From the NCBI GenBank assembly GCA_030278955.1, contig JAOANR010000003.1, positions 36,102,054 through 36,166,053 of the forward strand: a stretch of 64,000 bases of DNA, given 5' to 3'. Position numbers and translations under genes: made by a program. Within the stretch, counting starts at the first letter, position 1. Each line of letters opens with the position of its first letter. This stretch comes from Hygrophila difformis. Taxonomy: Eukaryota; Streptophyta; Magnoliopsida; Lamiales; Acanthaceae. The notes below the pieces were generated by a model. The model searched no databases. It saw only the letters and a list, made by a program, of their open reading frames with translations, and was not told the DNA's origin. Positions 23,056-34,083 of the stretch are shown in pieces.

Positions 23056-24273
23056 GACCATCTTAATCAATCCTGAACACTTTCAAACCCTACGAAAGCT
23101 CTCTACATATCAAACCCTAATCCCGGAGTCGTCGGAGGCACGAAACCAAGAGGAGGAACTGTCTTGGACAAAATTTGGAGTCTTCTATCGTCGTGGTAAG
23201 ATCCGATCTATTTCTTTTTCCATTCTTGATTCGAAAATGAGTCCTAACACTATTCTTTTCTATTCTACACCCCGATTCGGATCTAGAACGAAGAACCCGA
23301 CGAATCAAGGAGATAAACGGTGGACTGGAAGCCACGCCTTCGAATCGACGAGCCGGAATGTCCATAAATCTGTAAGTTAATACTTACATGGTTTGGGAGA
23401 ATTAAAATTCACTTAATCTAAATATTTAAATCAAGAACGTAAAATCTGTCACAACGAGAACCTCTACGGCGCAGCGTTTTTGCACGATTTTTCCGAACCC
23501 TTTAAACTGTTCAAACGAGAAAACTTAAACACGAAAAACGTTCCTAAGACATAGATCTACCTTCTAAAAAAATTTCATAATTTTTCATTGTGTTTTGATA
23601 TCCGAAAACGATCGCAAACGAACCTGCCTTCGATTTAGATCTTGAAACGGTGATAGATTCTTAGTCCGAATTTGAGGTTGATTTTAACCTTAGATCTAGA
23701 CCGATTTTGTAATACCCGAGAAATCGACATGGGAGTTGTAAAATCCGAAAGTTAAGAAATTTGGATTTATTTATCGAAATCGAATTAATTCCGAGAGAAC
23801 GGAATTAAATATTTCGGATAATCGCGACTTGGGATAGATGTATCGAATTATCCCAAAAATCTCGGATAATTCATATTATGATTTTTAAGAGATTAAAAAT
23901 CATAATATTAAAAAAAAAAAAAAAAGCTGCCTGGTGGCCGCGCGGTGCGCGCCACCAGCAGCAGACCTGCTATGCAGGCGTTACAAGTGGATTCTTGCAT
24001 TGATTTTCGTTTTGCACGTCTCCAATCGATTTGAATTCAATCATCAGACATTGTGGACGTTGTGGGGGGGGGTTATGATTGGGTTGAGAAGCATTAACAC
24101 CCCACAAACTTAGTCTTTAAGCTCACACAACACACCTTGGAGGATCCTATGGAGCTATGAGAGGAGTGGGGGAAATGGATGAGGTTTGGGGGGTGTTAAT
24201 TCGGGGGTTATGGGTTAGAAATTGTTCCTTCACATTCCCACTACCCCATGGCAGCTTTTGGAGCAATTACCCC

Positions 24274-24280
24274 TATATAA
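24274..24280 (+). promoter_or_regulatory. TATA box, A2 5' LTR
   Basis: TATATAAATAGCCCC context, 157 nt before the splice-donor-like GTGTAG|GTAAGA. Probable core promoter of the element. Confidence 0.7.
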
Positions 24281-24430
24281 ATAGCCCCTACTCAGCCTCC
24301 ATTGCACTCATTTGCATCCCATCCGAAATTTGAGTTCAAGAGAGAGTAGTGAGAGTTTTGTGAGTTGTTCATCATCCTTCCAGGGAGTGTGGACGTGTTC
24401 AAGTGGTCCAAACCTTTCTCCTACGTGTAG

Positions 24431-25870
24431 GTAAGAGTTCTACTTCTTTTCCTTGGTCTTAGATTCGAATCCCTTGTCCTAGAATTGAGAATTTCCTCCG
24501 ACAACTCCATAATAGGTGCATTCGGTAGAAGTTTTGATTGTTGGGGTCGAGTTGGACAATTTCCAGGATTCCACCAAGGGGATATTCGGTTCTAAACTCA
24601 TCTCAAGTAAGTTAGTATTGTGCACGTCGATTTTTAGGAGTTTTGGTTGAGTATAACTCGAGATATAGGTTTATCTTGTCATTTGACCAAATCTGCCAAA
24701 TAGGGTTTTCCTATGACCAATTTTATTGTTCTGTGAATTCGACCATGATCCGTACAGTTTTAGGAGAACCTTCCAAAATGAAACTTGTATGCTCTCTGTA
24801 AATTGTTATAATTTTTGGACATGTTTTGGTCACCCAAATTCGATCTGGTATTTTCTGTGTATGTGTTGACAGTTTTGATGAATGTATGTAGTCAGTTTTC
24901 TTGTTCGATTCACTCTTGCCTATGATCGTTTTTAGTGCTTGAAGTCTTCATGAAACTTGTTCTAATATGTGTCTAGAACATCCCTGTAAAATTTCGTGAT
25001 TTTTGGAGCACATATGAAATTGTTATGAATTTTTGAACTCACTGTGGTCGGATTTACTGAAGCATGAGGAATTGTAATTCAATAGCTTTCTGAAATGGGA
25101 TAAAATGACCTACTTAGAGTCCGAATTTTGAGATGGCTATTTCTATGAAAAATGCTTATTTTGATGTTTTCTAGCTACTGTAATTTTTCCATAATTTTTA
25201 AAAATAATTTGTTGCATTTTTAAATGCGATTTCGAAAACTGCCACAGTGTTACTTTTAATCGGTAAAGGCTATTTTGATTATTCGATGAACTAAGAGTCG
25301 ATTGCTACTCGGTTTTGGATATGTATGAAATCTGGATATGTGGCGAATATATTGGAATGATAAAATGTGGTTTTAAAACTTTGTAAGTTTTGATCGAGTG
25401 GGATGCCCAATGTGGTGAAAATTATGTCGCCCCCTCTCTTGTAGCCAAAACGGCATTTATTTAATGTGATGTATGAGTCTATACTCCTAGATGTATCCGT
25501 ATGGGTTATCTAGGGCTCCGGAGTGTGTCTGTATAGGGTCCGCTGCATGCACTTACCTCGTGGGTACGAGTCCCAGAGGTTGATCCCAAGGGTTCGTCCC
25601 TAGGATATGTTTGAGTCCTTGTGGGTATAAAGTCCCAAAGGTTGGTCCTGTGGGTTCGTCCCTGCTAATGGGGTGTCCTCGATCATAACTAATATTGGTA
25701 AAATGTTCGTGGCATATGTGTAAGAGATTTTAAATTAATTTATTTACTCGTCTTTTAAATAAATATATTATTTTGTATATTCTCCTAAAAACTTTTAAAA
25801 TTCGTTGTGCTATATATTAACTTACGCAGTACCTTTGTACTGATAAATTGTTGTTTTATTTTCCTTTCAG
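24431..25870 (+). other. Putative LTR intron, A2 5' LTR
   Basis: Donor GTAG|GTAAGAG and acceptor TTTTCCTTTCAG, with a second AG nine bases on (TTTCGCAG, 25879). Length 1440 nt. It would remove the minisatellite and most of the long 5' leader, leaving about 120 nt of first exon. The equivalent pair in the 3' LTR is 31575-33037. Confidence 0.6.
25827..25842 (+). other. Conserved stem-loop with branch-point-like CTGAT, A2 5' LTR
   Basis: CAGTAC, loop CTTT, GTACTG, then AT. Every LTR family in the window has a stem here with different but paired bases. The 3' LTR copy is 32994-33009. Confidence 0.7.
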
Positions 25871-26214
25871 ATTTCGCAGAGTAAGCATCGCATGGAGGGA
25901 TGGGATTTCCATTTTTAAAAGAAGACTTGTCGCATTTTATTTATTTTTAATTTATGCATTGGACTTAGACTCTGGTTTTGGCCGCATGTTTTGGCCCTGT
26001 TTATTTTTGCTTCCGCACTGCTTATTATTATTATGTGTGTTATACTCTGATTAAACTTCGAGCTTATTTGAATGGTTTTTAAATATTTTTAAGTCAATGA
26101 TGCAACTTAAGCCTTATCATCCTTTTAAATAAGCTCGATTTAAATCGGGTCTTGTTTGGAAGGGTGTGGCGGTAGCGTCCCGGCCTGGGTGACCAAATCC
26201 GGGGTGTTACAAAG

Positions 26215-26226
26215 TGGTATCAGAGC
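26215..26226 (+). other. A2 primer-binding site (initiator Met-tRNA)
   Basis: TGGTATCAGAGC, three bases after the 5' LTR. Confidence 0.95.
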
Positions 26227-26470
26227 CCGAAATATTTATTTTTAAAAGCTATTATTTTTCGGCCCAATATAGAGGCCCAAAATATTAAATATTATTTTTA
26301 AGTTTTTTTTTTTTATTTCCTTGGAGAGAAAGTTTATTTTAAAACCCATGGAAAAATATATCTCAAAAATTCGACAAGTCTCAAAATATTATTTTTGGGG
26401 GTTGCATATGCATTAACATATGTGCTTGAAATGTGCAAGATATTGATTTGTTAAAAAAATTTATTTTTAG

Positions 26471-26941
26471 ATGGCCGACCCAAAGCTTTTTAACATGATG
26501 ACCGATATGCTATGTTCGATGACTAGCATCATGCATGAGTTAAGACATAGCCGTGATGAGGTTAGTGCATACAAGGACCATGTAAAAGGTATCGAGAAAG
26601 AGTTGGAGAAATTGAGGAATGCTCGACAGGAGGATTTGGGCCGCATCGCTGCTCTTGAAACTCTGTTTCATGAGGAGCAACACAACAACCACATGCTTAG
26701 GGGACGTGTGTTCACTTTGGAGCATGAGATTGTTGACCTTCAAAACCGACTCAATGCACCGGAACCTGAGGAGGAAGAGGAAGAGGAGGAGGACCCGGAC
26801 ATGTATATTGATATTGAGGGCGTGGATGAGGAGGAACCAGAGGCAGAGATAGTGGACCCACCGATACCTCTTGACTCCGATGGGGAGTATGAGCATGACA
26901 GGGCACTCCTCGGCTATTCTCCCGATTATCTACTAGATTGA
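26471..26941 (+). CDS. A2 pre-gag ORF: acidic coiled-coil-like protein of unknown function
   Basis: 156 residues, intact. It starts MADPKL directly after TTTTTAG. LCSM and HEL motifs lie at about residues 14-24. A Lys/Glu-rich helical middle (about residues 28-95) contains HMLRGRVFTLEHEIVDLQN. An uninterrupted run of Glu (about residues 99-108) and a second acidic block follow. The end is LLGYSPDYLLD. Similarity to A1 (9033-9491) is strongest at both ends and around HML(R/Q)GR(V/I)F. The stop is 231 bases before the gag ATG and in another frame, so it is not a gag leader peptide. I know no domain that fits. Conservation between diverged elements suggests a selected function. Confidence 0.8.
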   Translation: MADPKLFNMMTDMLCSMTSIMHELRHSRDEVSAYKDHVKGIEKELEKLRNARQEDLGRIAALETLFHEEQHNNHMLRGRVFTLEHEIVDLQNRLNAPEPEEEEEEEEDPDMYIDIEGVDEEEPEAEIVDPPIPLDSDGEYEHDRALLGYSPDYLLD

Positions 26942-27171
26942 TCGCATCATATCGTTGGATTAACTATTGCTTTCCGTATTTTATATTACCTTGATTTGCC
27001 TTCAATTGTAGCTGCTTTATAATTTTTCCTAAATGATCTAGTGAAGCATTTTCCTTTTCCTTTGTTGCGTCGTCTCTTTTAGAATTCTGCGTAGAGATGT
27101 TAGAACTTACTAACTTGACTACTAACCTACCGTAGAATTTGATTCTTACCCTTGCGTGCTTATCTAACAGA

Positions 27172-27333
27172 ATGCCGCCAAGGGGAAGACCGCGAAGGGA
27201 AAACCCTGCTGCTAACAACGCCAACCCTAATGTACCAGCCGAAGGTGGGGCACCACTGAACCCGGACGGGGCAAATGGGCCAGTGGGTGCAAACCCACCT
27301 AACGTAGGAGGTCAGGCGCGAGCTGTTCTTTAA
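27172..27333 (+). pseudogene. A2 gag remnant
   Basis: 53 codons from the ATG of MPPRGRPRRE, preceded by TAACAGA. Homology to gag ends near 27311, where sequence jumps to the protease (SGASCSLIS). Capsid and nucleocapsid, over 1 kb relative to A1, are deleted. The junction is out of frame with pol and the frame stops at 27331. Confidence 0.85.
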
Positions 27334-30300
27334 TATCTACAAGGATTATATCTGCCTTAGATCTACCAGCGCCTACGAACATTAACTTAGGAATTCAATT
27401 ACCATCGGGCAAGGTGATATCGTGTTTGAAACGATACGATGGAACCCCGATAGTAATCAAGAATCTAGAATTCTTTGCGAATTTAATTGAGTTTGATCTT
27501 GGGGACTTCGACGTCATCTTAGGCATGGATTTTCTGACTCAATACAAAGCTGTTATTGAGTGCCAGAAGCAGAAGATTTCCTTAGCCAAGAGTCGAGGGA
27601 GGAAGGTTGTGTATTACATGCAGCCTCGAAAGAAAAACGCTAAGGTAGTGAATGCCTTGAGGTTCTACAATCTCATACGGAAAGACTATCACTTATATGC
27701 ATGCTATGTGCATAACCTCAACGGTGAGGGAAACAAGATAGACGAGATCCCAGTCATAAATGAATATCCTGACGTGTTCCCAGAAGATATCATAGGGATG
27801 CCACCTGAGCGAGAGATTGAGTTCACGATTGATCTGGTACCTGGAACCGAACCGATATCCAAGGCACCATATCGCATGGCACCAGCAGAAATGAAAGAGC
27901 TGAAGGAACAACTAGAAGAGTTGTTATCAAAAGGTTATATTCGACCGAGTACGTCACCTTGGGGAGCGCCAGTCCTATTCGTTAAGAAGAAGGACGGTGG
28001 GCTTCGGTTATGCATAGACTACAGAGGTCTTAATCAAGTCACGATTAAGAACAAGTACCCGCTACCCAGGATCGAAGACCTTTTCGATCAACTGAGAGGA
28101 GCTTCGGTATTTTCCAAGATCGACCTGAGATCGGGATACCACCAACTGCGTATAGCCGAGAAGGATATACCGAAGACAGCGTTTCGTACGAGATATGGGC
28201 ACTACGAATTCACCGTAATGTCCTTTGGTCTCACAAACGCTCCCGCAGTATTCATGAACCTCATGAATAGTGTTTTCCGAGAGTTGCTAGATTCTTGTGT
28301 CGTCGTATTCATCGATGACATTCTAGTTTACTCAAGGGATGATGAGGAGCATACGAAACACTTGCATCAAGTGCTCGGAACTCTGAGGAGAAATCAGCTG
28401 TACGCAAAACTGTCGAAATGCGAGTTTTGGATGAAGGAAGTCGCATTCTTGGGGCACATAGTATCGGCTAAGGGAGTGTCGGTTGACCCGGCAAAAATAT
28501 CGGCAGTGATTGATTGGCCGGCACCGACGAGTCAGACAGAAGTAAGAAGCTTTCTTGGACTAGCCGGATACTACAGAAGATTCGTGAAAGATTTTTCCAA
28601 GATTGCAAGGCCAATGACCCAACTGCTGAAGAAGGGATTAAAGTTCGAATGGACTTCAGAGTGCGAAAAGTCTTTCCATGAACTCAAGAAAACACTTACA
28701 ACAGCGCCAGTCCTGATACTTCCATCAGAAACGGAAGATTTTGAAGTGTACAGTGACGCTTCAAAAGAAGGACTCGGGTGTGTACTTATGCAAAACCAGA
28801 GGGTTATTTCCTACGCATCACGACAACTCAAGCCGCATGAGGAGAATTATCCGACGCACGATCTAGAATTAGCCGCGGTGGTGTTCGCTCTCAAGATTTG
28901 GCGACACTACTTATACGGACGAACGTGCCGGATGTTCACGGATCACAAGAGCCTCAAGTACATATTTACTCAAAAGGAGTTAAATATGAGGCAGCGGAGA
29001 TGGCTTGAGTTAATCAAGGACTACGACCTGGATATAGCCTATCACGAAGGAAAAGCAAACGTCGTGGCAGACGCATTAAGCCGAAAGGCGAAACACACGA
29101 CAAATACTCTTATTTTACCGTCAGGACTATATATGGACTTAGCAAGGTTGGAAACTGAACTAGTCCATTACGGGACTGTGGTGAAAAGGGTGAATGCCGT
29201 GACGATTGAATCTACCGTATTTGACGAAATTCTGGCAGCTCAGCCGGATGATGAGAATCTCAAGAGGATCAAGGAGAAGATGGACGAGGGAAAAGCGGTA
29301 GGATTCACAATCCACGATGACGGGAGTATTCGCTTTAAAGGGAGGTGGTGTGTTCCTCACAAGTGTGAGGAATTGAAGCAAAAATTGATGGAGGAAGGCC
29401 ACAGTACGCCTTATTCAGTACACCCTGGTGGTGATAAGCTGTATAAGGATTTGAAGAAAATCTATTGGTGGCCGAGAATGAAGAAAGATGTTGCGGATTT
29501 TGTGGCTAAATGTATAACTTGCCAAAAGGTAAAGGCAGTACGGCAAAAGCCATTGGGATTGGTGAGACCGTTGGAGATCCCAAGTTGGAAATGGGATAGT
29601 ATTTCCATGGACTTTGTCTCGGGCTTACCAAGATCTCCTCGTGGGATGAACAAAATTTGGGTAATAGTTGATCGGTTAACAAAGACTGCCATCTTTATAC
29701 CAATGAAAGACAATTGGTCGATGGATCAACTAGCCAAGGCATATATCGATAATGTGGTTCGAAGGCACGGAGTGCCACATGATATCATTTCGGACCGAGA
29801 CAGTAGATTTGTCTCAAATTTTTGGACAAAATTACAAGAAGCCTTGGGAACCCAAATCAAGATGAGCACAGCTTTTCATCCGATGACCGACGGTCAGACG
29901 GAGCGGACGATACAAACACTTGAAGATATGCTTAGAGCGTGTGTACTTGAATTCAAGGGAAGTTGGGAGAACCACTTGCCGCTAATTGAATTCTCGTATA
30001 ACAACAGTTACCATGCTAGCATTGGCATGGCACCGTTCGAAGCTCTCTATGGACGCAAGTGTCGCAGTCCGATATGCTGGACAAAGGATGAAAATTCTGT
30101 AGTTGTTGGACCTCAGCTAATTGAAGATATGAGTAAACAGATCCAGATTGTCCAACAAAAGATGAAGGCCGCACAAGATCGCCAAAAGAGCTATGCCGAT
30201 ACGAGGCGACAAGAGTTGGAATTTCAAGTAGGAGACAAGGTCATGCTAAAGGTGTCACCCATGAAGGGAGTGATGCGATTTGGCAAACGAGGGAAGCTGA

Positions 30301-30656
30301 GTCCTCGTTACATTGGTCCATACGAGATTTTAGACCGTGTAGGTACCTTGGCCTATCGATTGGCTCTTCCACCGGAATTATCACGGGTGCACAACGTGTT
30401 TCATGTTTCTCAGCTGAAGAAATATGTGCACGATCCAACTCACGTCTTGCAAACTGATGTGATTGAGCTGGACGATGATCTGACATATGAGGAGTATCCG
30501 ATCGAGATACTGGACGTCAAGGAAAGAGTCACAAGAAACAAGACCGTGAGAATGGTAAAGGTACTATGGTCTAATCATGGTACCGAAGAAGCGACGTGGG
30601 AGTTGGAATCGGATATGAAGCAAAAATATCCCAACCTTTTTCAACACGACTCGTGA
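27312..30656 (+). CDS. A2 pol: truncated protease, RT, RNase H, integrase, chromodomain
   Basis: Open from the deletion junction to TGA, about 1115 codons. The protease starts at SGAS, and its catalytic Asp is lost. RT has [13 protein letters not shown] and [10 protein letters not shown]. RNase H has [10 protein letters not shown] and TDHKSLKYI. The integrase finger ends KCITCQ. The catalytic core has [15 protein letters not shown] and TDGQTERT. The GPY/F module reads [11 protein letters not shown]. The chromodomain has [14 protein letters not shown] and ATWELESDM. No internal stop or frameshift is seen in RT to chromodomain. No natural start exists because gag is gone. The first ATG in frame falls within the protease. 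RT and integrase might still act in trans if translated. Confidence 0.95.
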   Translation, partial: SGASCSLISTRIISALDLPAPTNINLGIQLPSGKVISCLKRYDGTPIVIKNLEFFANLIEFDLGDFDVILGMDFLTQYKAVIECQKQKISLAKSRGRKVVYYMQPRKKNAKVVNALRFYNLIRKDYHLYACYVHNLNGEGNKIDEIPVINEYPDVFPEDIIGMPPEREIEFTIDLVPGTEPISKAPYRMAPAEMKELKEQLEELLSKGYIRPSTSPWGAPVLFVKKKDGGLRLCIDYRGLNQVTIKNKYPLPRIEDLFDQLRGASVFSKIDLRSGYHQLRIAEKDIPKTAFRTRYGHYEFTVMSFGLTNAPAVFMNLMNSVFRELLDSCVVVFIDDILVYSRDDEEHTKHLHQVLGTLRRNQLYAKLSKCEFWMKEVAFLGHIVSAKGVSVDPAKISAVIDWPAPTSQTEVRSFLGLAGYYRRFVKDFSKIARPMTQLLKKGLKFEWTSECEKSFHELKKTLTTAPVLILPSETEDFEVYSDASKEGLGCVLMQNQRVISYASRQLKPHEENYPTHDLELAAVVFALKIWRHYLYGRTCRMFTDHKSLKYIFTQKELNMRQRRWLELIKDYDLDIAYHEGKANVVADALSRKAKHTTNTLILPSGLYMDLARLETELVHYGTVVKRVNAVTIESTVFDEILAAQPDDENLKRIKEKMDEGKAVGFTIHDDGSIRFKGRWCVPHKCEELKQKLMEEGHSTPYSVHPGGDKLYKDLKKIYWWPRMKKDVADFVAKCITCQKVKAVRQKPLGLVRPLEIPSWKWDSISMDFVSGLPRSPRGMNKIWVIVDRLTKTAIFIPMKDNWSMDQLAKAYIDNVVRRHGVPHDIISDRDSRFVSNFWTKLQEALGTQIKMSTAFHPMTDGQTERTIQTLEDMLRACVLEFKGSWENHLPLIEFSYNNSYHASIGMAPFEALYGRKCRSPICWTKDENSVVVGPQLIEDMSKQIQIVQQKMKAAQDRQKSYADTRRQELEFQVGDKVMLKVSPMKGVMRFGKRGKLSPRYIGPYEILDRVGTLAYRLALPPELSRVHNVFHVSQLKKYVHDPTHVLQTDVIELDDDLTYEEYPIEILDVKERVTRNKTVRMVKVLWSNHGTEEATWELESDMKQKYPNLFQHDS

Positions 30657-30684
30657 GCAGTTATGGGGACATAACTGTAGTCCT

Positions 30685-30697
30685 AAGGGGGGGAGGA
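30685..30697 (+). other. A2 upstream polypurine tract
   Basis: AAGGGGGGGAGGA before TGTGATACCCC at 30698. In A2 this copy was not the LTR border, since the 5' LTR starts at the downstream TGTAATACCC. Confidence 0.6.
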
Positions 30698-30810
30698 TGT
30701 GATACCCCGCAGAGAGTCGTCGCACGCCGAGGTAAGAATTTAATTTTCAAACCTCAAATATTTTATGTGTGCGAATCATTACATGCATTACTATCAATCC
30801 GAGTGCGACC

Positions 30811-30849
30811 CAACTTCGAGGACGAAGTTGATTTCTAAGGAGGGTAGAC
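30811..30849 (+). other. Palindrome and functional polypurine tract of A2
   Basis: CAACTTCGAGGACGAAGTTG (30811-30830) is a perfect 8-bp stem with loop AGGA. AAGGAGGGTAGAC then leads into the 3' LTR at 30850. Confidence 0.7.
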
Positions 30850-33378
30850 TGTAATACCCGAGAAATCGACATGGGAGTTGTAAAATCCGAAAGTTAAGAA
30901 ATTTGGATTTATTTATCGAAATCGAATTAATTCCGAGAGAACGGAATTAAATATTTCAGATAATCGCGACCCGGGATAGATGTATCGAATTATCCCAAAA
31001 ATCTCGGATAATTCATATTATGATTTTTAAGAGATTAAAAATCATAATATTAAAAAAAAAAAAAAAAGCTGCCTGGTGGCCGCGCGGTGCGCGCCACCAG
31101 CAGCAGACCTGCTATGCAGGCGTTACAAGTGGATTCTTGCATTGATTTTCGTTTTGCACGTCTCCAATCGATTTGAATTCAATCATCAGACATTGTGGAC
31201 GTTGTGGGGGGGGGGGGTTATGATTGGGTTGAGAAGCATTAACACCCCACAAACTTAGTCTTTAAGCTCACACAACACACCTTGGAGGATCCTATGGAGC
31301 TATGAGAGGAGTGGGGGAAATGGATGAGGTTTGGGGGTGTTAATTCGGGGGTTATGGGTTAGAAATTGTTCCTTCACATTCCCACTACCCCATGGCAGCT
31401 TTTGGAGCAATTACCCCTCTATAAATAGCCCCTACTCAGCCTCCATTGCACTCATTTGCATCCCATCCGAAATTTGAGTTCAAGAGAGAGTAGTGAGAGT
31501 TTTGTGAGTTGTTCATCATCCTTCCAGGGAGTGTGGACGTGTTCAAGTGGTCCAAACCTTTCTCCTACGTGTAGGTAAGAGTTCTACTTCTTTTCCTTGG
31601 TCTTAGATTCGAATCCCTTGTCCTAGAATTGAGAATTTCCTCCGACAACTCCATAATAGGTGCATTCGGTAGAAGTTTTGATTGTTGGGGTCGAGTTGGA
31701 CAATTTCCAGGATTCCACCAAGGGGATATTCGGTTCTAAACTCATCTCAAGTAAGTTAATATTGTGCACGTCGATTTTTAGGAGTTTTGGTTGAGTATAA
31801 CTCGAGATATAGGTTTATCTTTTCATTTGACCAAATCTGCCAAATAGGGTTTTCCTATGACCAATTTTATTGTTCTGTGAATTCGACCATGATCCGTACA
31901 TTTTTAGGAGAACCTTCCAAAATGAAACTTGTTCCTAATGTCCTAAAGATGCTCTCTGTAAATTGTTATAATTTTTGGACATGTTTTGGTCACCCAAATT
32001 CGATCTGGTATTTTCTGTGTATGTGTTGACAGTTTTGATGAATGTATGTAGTCAGTTTTCTTGTTCGATTCACTCTTGCCTATGATCGTTTTTAGTGCTT
32101 GAAGTCTTCATGAAACTTGTTCTAATATGTGTCTAGAACATCCCTGTAAAATTTCATGATTGTTGGAGCACATATGAAATTGTTATGAATTTTTGAACTC
32201 ACTGTGGTCGGATTTACTGAAGCATGAGGAATTGTAATTCAATAGCTTTCTGAAATGGGATAAAATGACCTACTTAGAGTCCGAATTTTGAGATGGCTAT
32301 TTCTATGAAAAATGCTTATTTTGATGTTTTCTAGCTACTGTAATTTTTCCAGAATTTTTAAAAATAATTTGTTGCATTTTTAAATGCGATTTCGAAAACT
32401 GCCACAGTGTTACTTTTAATCGGTAAAGGCTATTTTGATTATTCGATGAACTAAGAGTCGATTGCTACTCGGTTTTGGATATGTATGAAATCTGGATATG
32501 TGGCGAATATATTGGAATGATAAAATGTGGTTTTAAAACTTTGTAAGTTTTGATCGAGTGGGATGCCCAATGTGGTGAAAATTATGTCGCCCCCTCTCTT
32601 GTAGCCAAAACGGCATTTATTTATTGTGATGTATGAGTCTATACTCCTAGATGTATCCGTATGGGTTATCTAGGGCTCCGGAGTGTGTCTGTATAGGGTC
32701 CGCTGCATGCACTTACCTCGTGGGTACGAGTCCCAGAGGTTGATCCCAAGGGTTCGTCCCTAGGATATGTTTGAGTCCTTGTGGGTATAAAGTCCCAAAG
32801 GTTGGTCCTGTGGGTTCGTCCCTAGGATATGCTAATGGGGTGTCCTCGATCATAACTAACATTGGTAAAATGTTCGTGGCATATGTGTAAGAGATTTTAA
32901 ATTAATTTATTTACTCGTCTTTTAAATAAATATATTATTTTGTATATTCTCCTAAAAACTTTTAAAATTCGTTGTCCTATATATTAACTTACGCAGTACC
33001 TTTGTACTGATAAATTGTTGTTTTATTTTCCTTTCAGATTTCGCAGAGTAAGCATCGCATGGAGGGATGGGATTTCCATTTTTAAAAGAAGACTTGTCGC
33101 ATTTTATTTATTTTTAATTTATGCATTGGACTTAGACTCTGGTTTTGGCCGCATGTTTTGGCCCTGTTTATTTTTGCTTCCGCACTGCTTATTATTATTA
33201 TGTGTGTTATACTCTGATTAAACTTCGGGCTTATTTGAATGGTTTTTAAATATTTTTAAGTCAATGATGCAACTTAAGCCTTATCATCCTTTTAAATAAG
33301 CTCGATTTAAATCGGGTCTTGTTTGGAAGGGTGTGGCGGTAGCGTCCCGGCCTGGGTGACCAAATCCGGGGTGTTACA
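30850..33378 (+). repeat. A2 3' LTR (2529 bp)
   Basis: Copy of the 5' LTR with TATA box at 31420, donor 31575, hairpin 32994-33009 and acceptor 33037. It ends GGGGTGTTACA and GATTT follows. Confidence 0.95.
31420..31427 (+). promoter_or_regulatory. TATA box, A2 3' LTR
   Basis: TATAAATA in the same context as 24274. One base change upstream alters TATATAA to CTATAAA. Confidence 0.6.
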
Positions 33379-34083
33379 GATTTAGGATGGGTGTTAAGCA
33401 TAAGAATTGTAGATCTATACGTTTAGAACACCTCCGTCAATTTTTAGAGTTTTTCATTAAGATTTGAAACTCCGATTTCGAGCCGAACCGATCTGCGTTA
33501 GCTTCGAACTTCTAGAAACTGATAGGAAAGGTGTTCCAAACTTAATCTGACTTTTCAAACCTGATTTAGTTGGAATTAGGCTTTGCGTTCTAAATGGAAG
33601 TTGTAGATAATTGTCTTAAGTATCTTCCTGTAAAATTTCATCAAATTTGGAGTTAATATGCTATTGTAGATCGTGGAATTTTGAAACTGTTGTTGAAAAT
33701 TTCGGACAAATTTGTAACCTGATAGAAATCCACATTTTTGACTTATTTCCTTAACTCGGATTGAAAACGTTAAAACACAAAACTTGTTCATTTCTGTGTT
33801 TTCGAGTCACTGGAAAAATTTCAGAATTTTCGGACTTAAAACTGATTTTTAATTAATTTTGAAGTAAACAGCGTTTAAGGAAGTGGTATTTTGGGAAACT
33901 TACTAAATTTGGGAAATTGACGTTTAAGGTTTAAATGAGTGGAAACTCCTTCGAGATAAAATACATAAACAAATGTTTTCGAAATCCCGTTATGACTAGT
34001 TTGAGCTTTCTACGTAGAGGGTGAGTGTCCCATCGGGTGCCCCTCTAGCTTTTTACTTCGTGCCTAAACGGACGAGAGTAATC

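Larger units (their letters stand above)
23708..26211 (+). repeat. A2 5' LTR (2504 bp)
   Basis: Starts TGTAATACCCGAG and ends CCGGGGTGTTACA. Landmarks: TATA box (24274), donor (24431), CTCCGGAG (25516-25523), two-unit minisatellite (25557-25680), hairpin (25827-25842), acceptor (25870) and U5-end stem-loop (26128-26156). Confidence 0.95.
23708..33378 (+). mobile_element. Chromovirus A2 (Ty3/gypsy, Tekay-like), gag-deleted, pol intact
   Basis: Complete element inside the B1 LTR with target duplication GATTT (23703-23707 and 33379-33383). LTRs at 23708-26211 and 30850-33378 are very similar. The 5' copy lacks about 16 and 9 bases present in the 3' copy, and few substitutions are visible, so the insertion is young. 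It has a pre-gag ORF, a short gag remnant, and a long open pol. Gag capsid, nucleocapsid and the protease active site are deleted, so it cannot assemble its own particles. Confidence 0.95.

Noticed and set aside
25848..26054. 68-codon frame repeated at 33015-33221
   Set aside because: Part of the A2 LTRs at the putative acceptor. No protein features.
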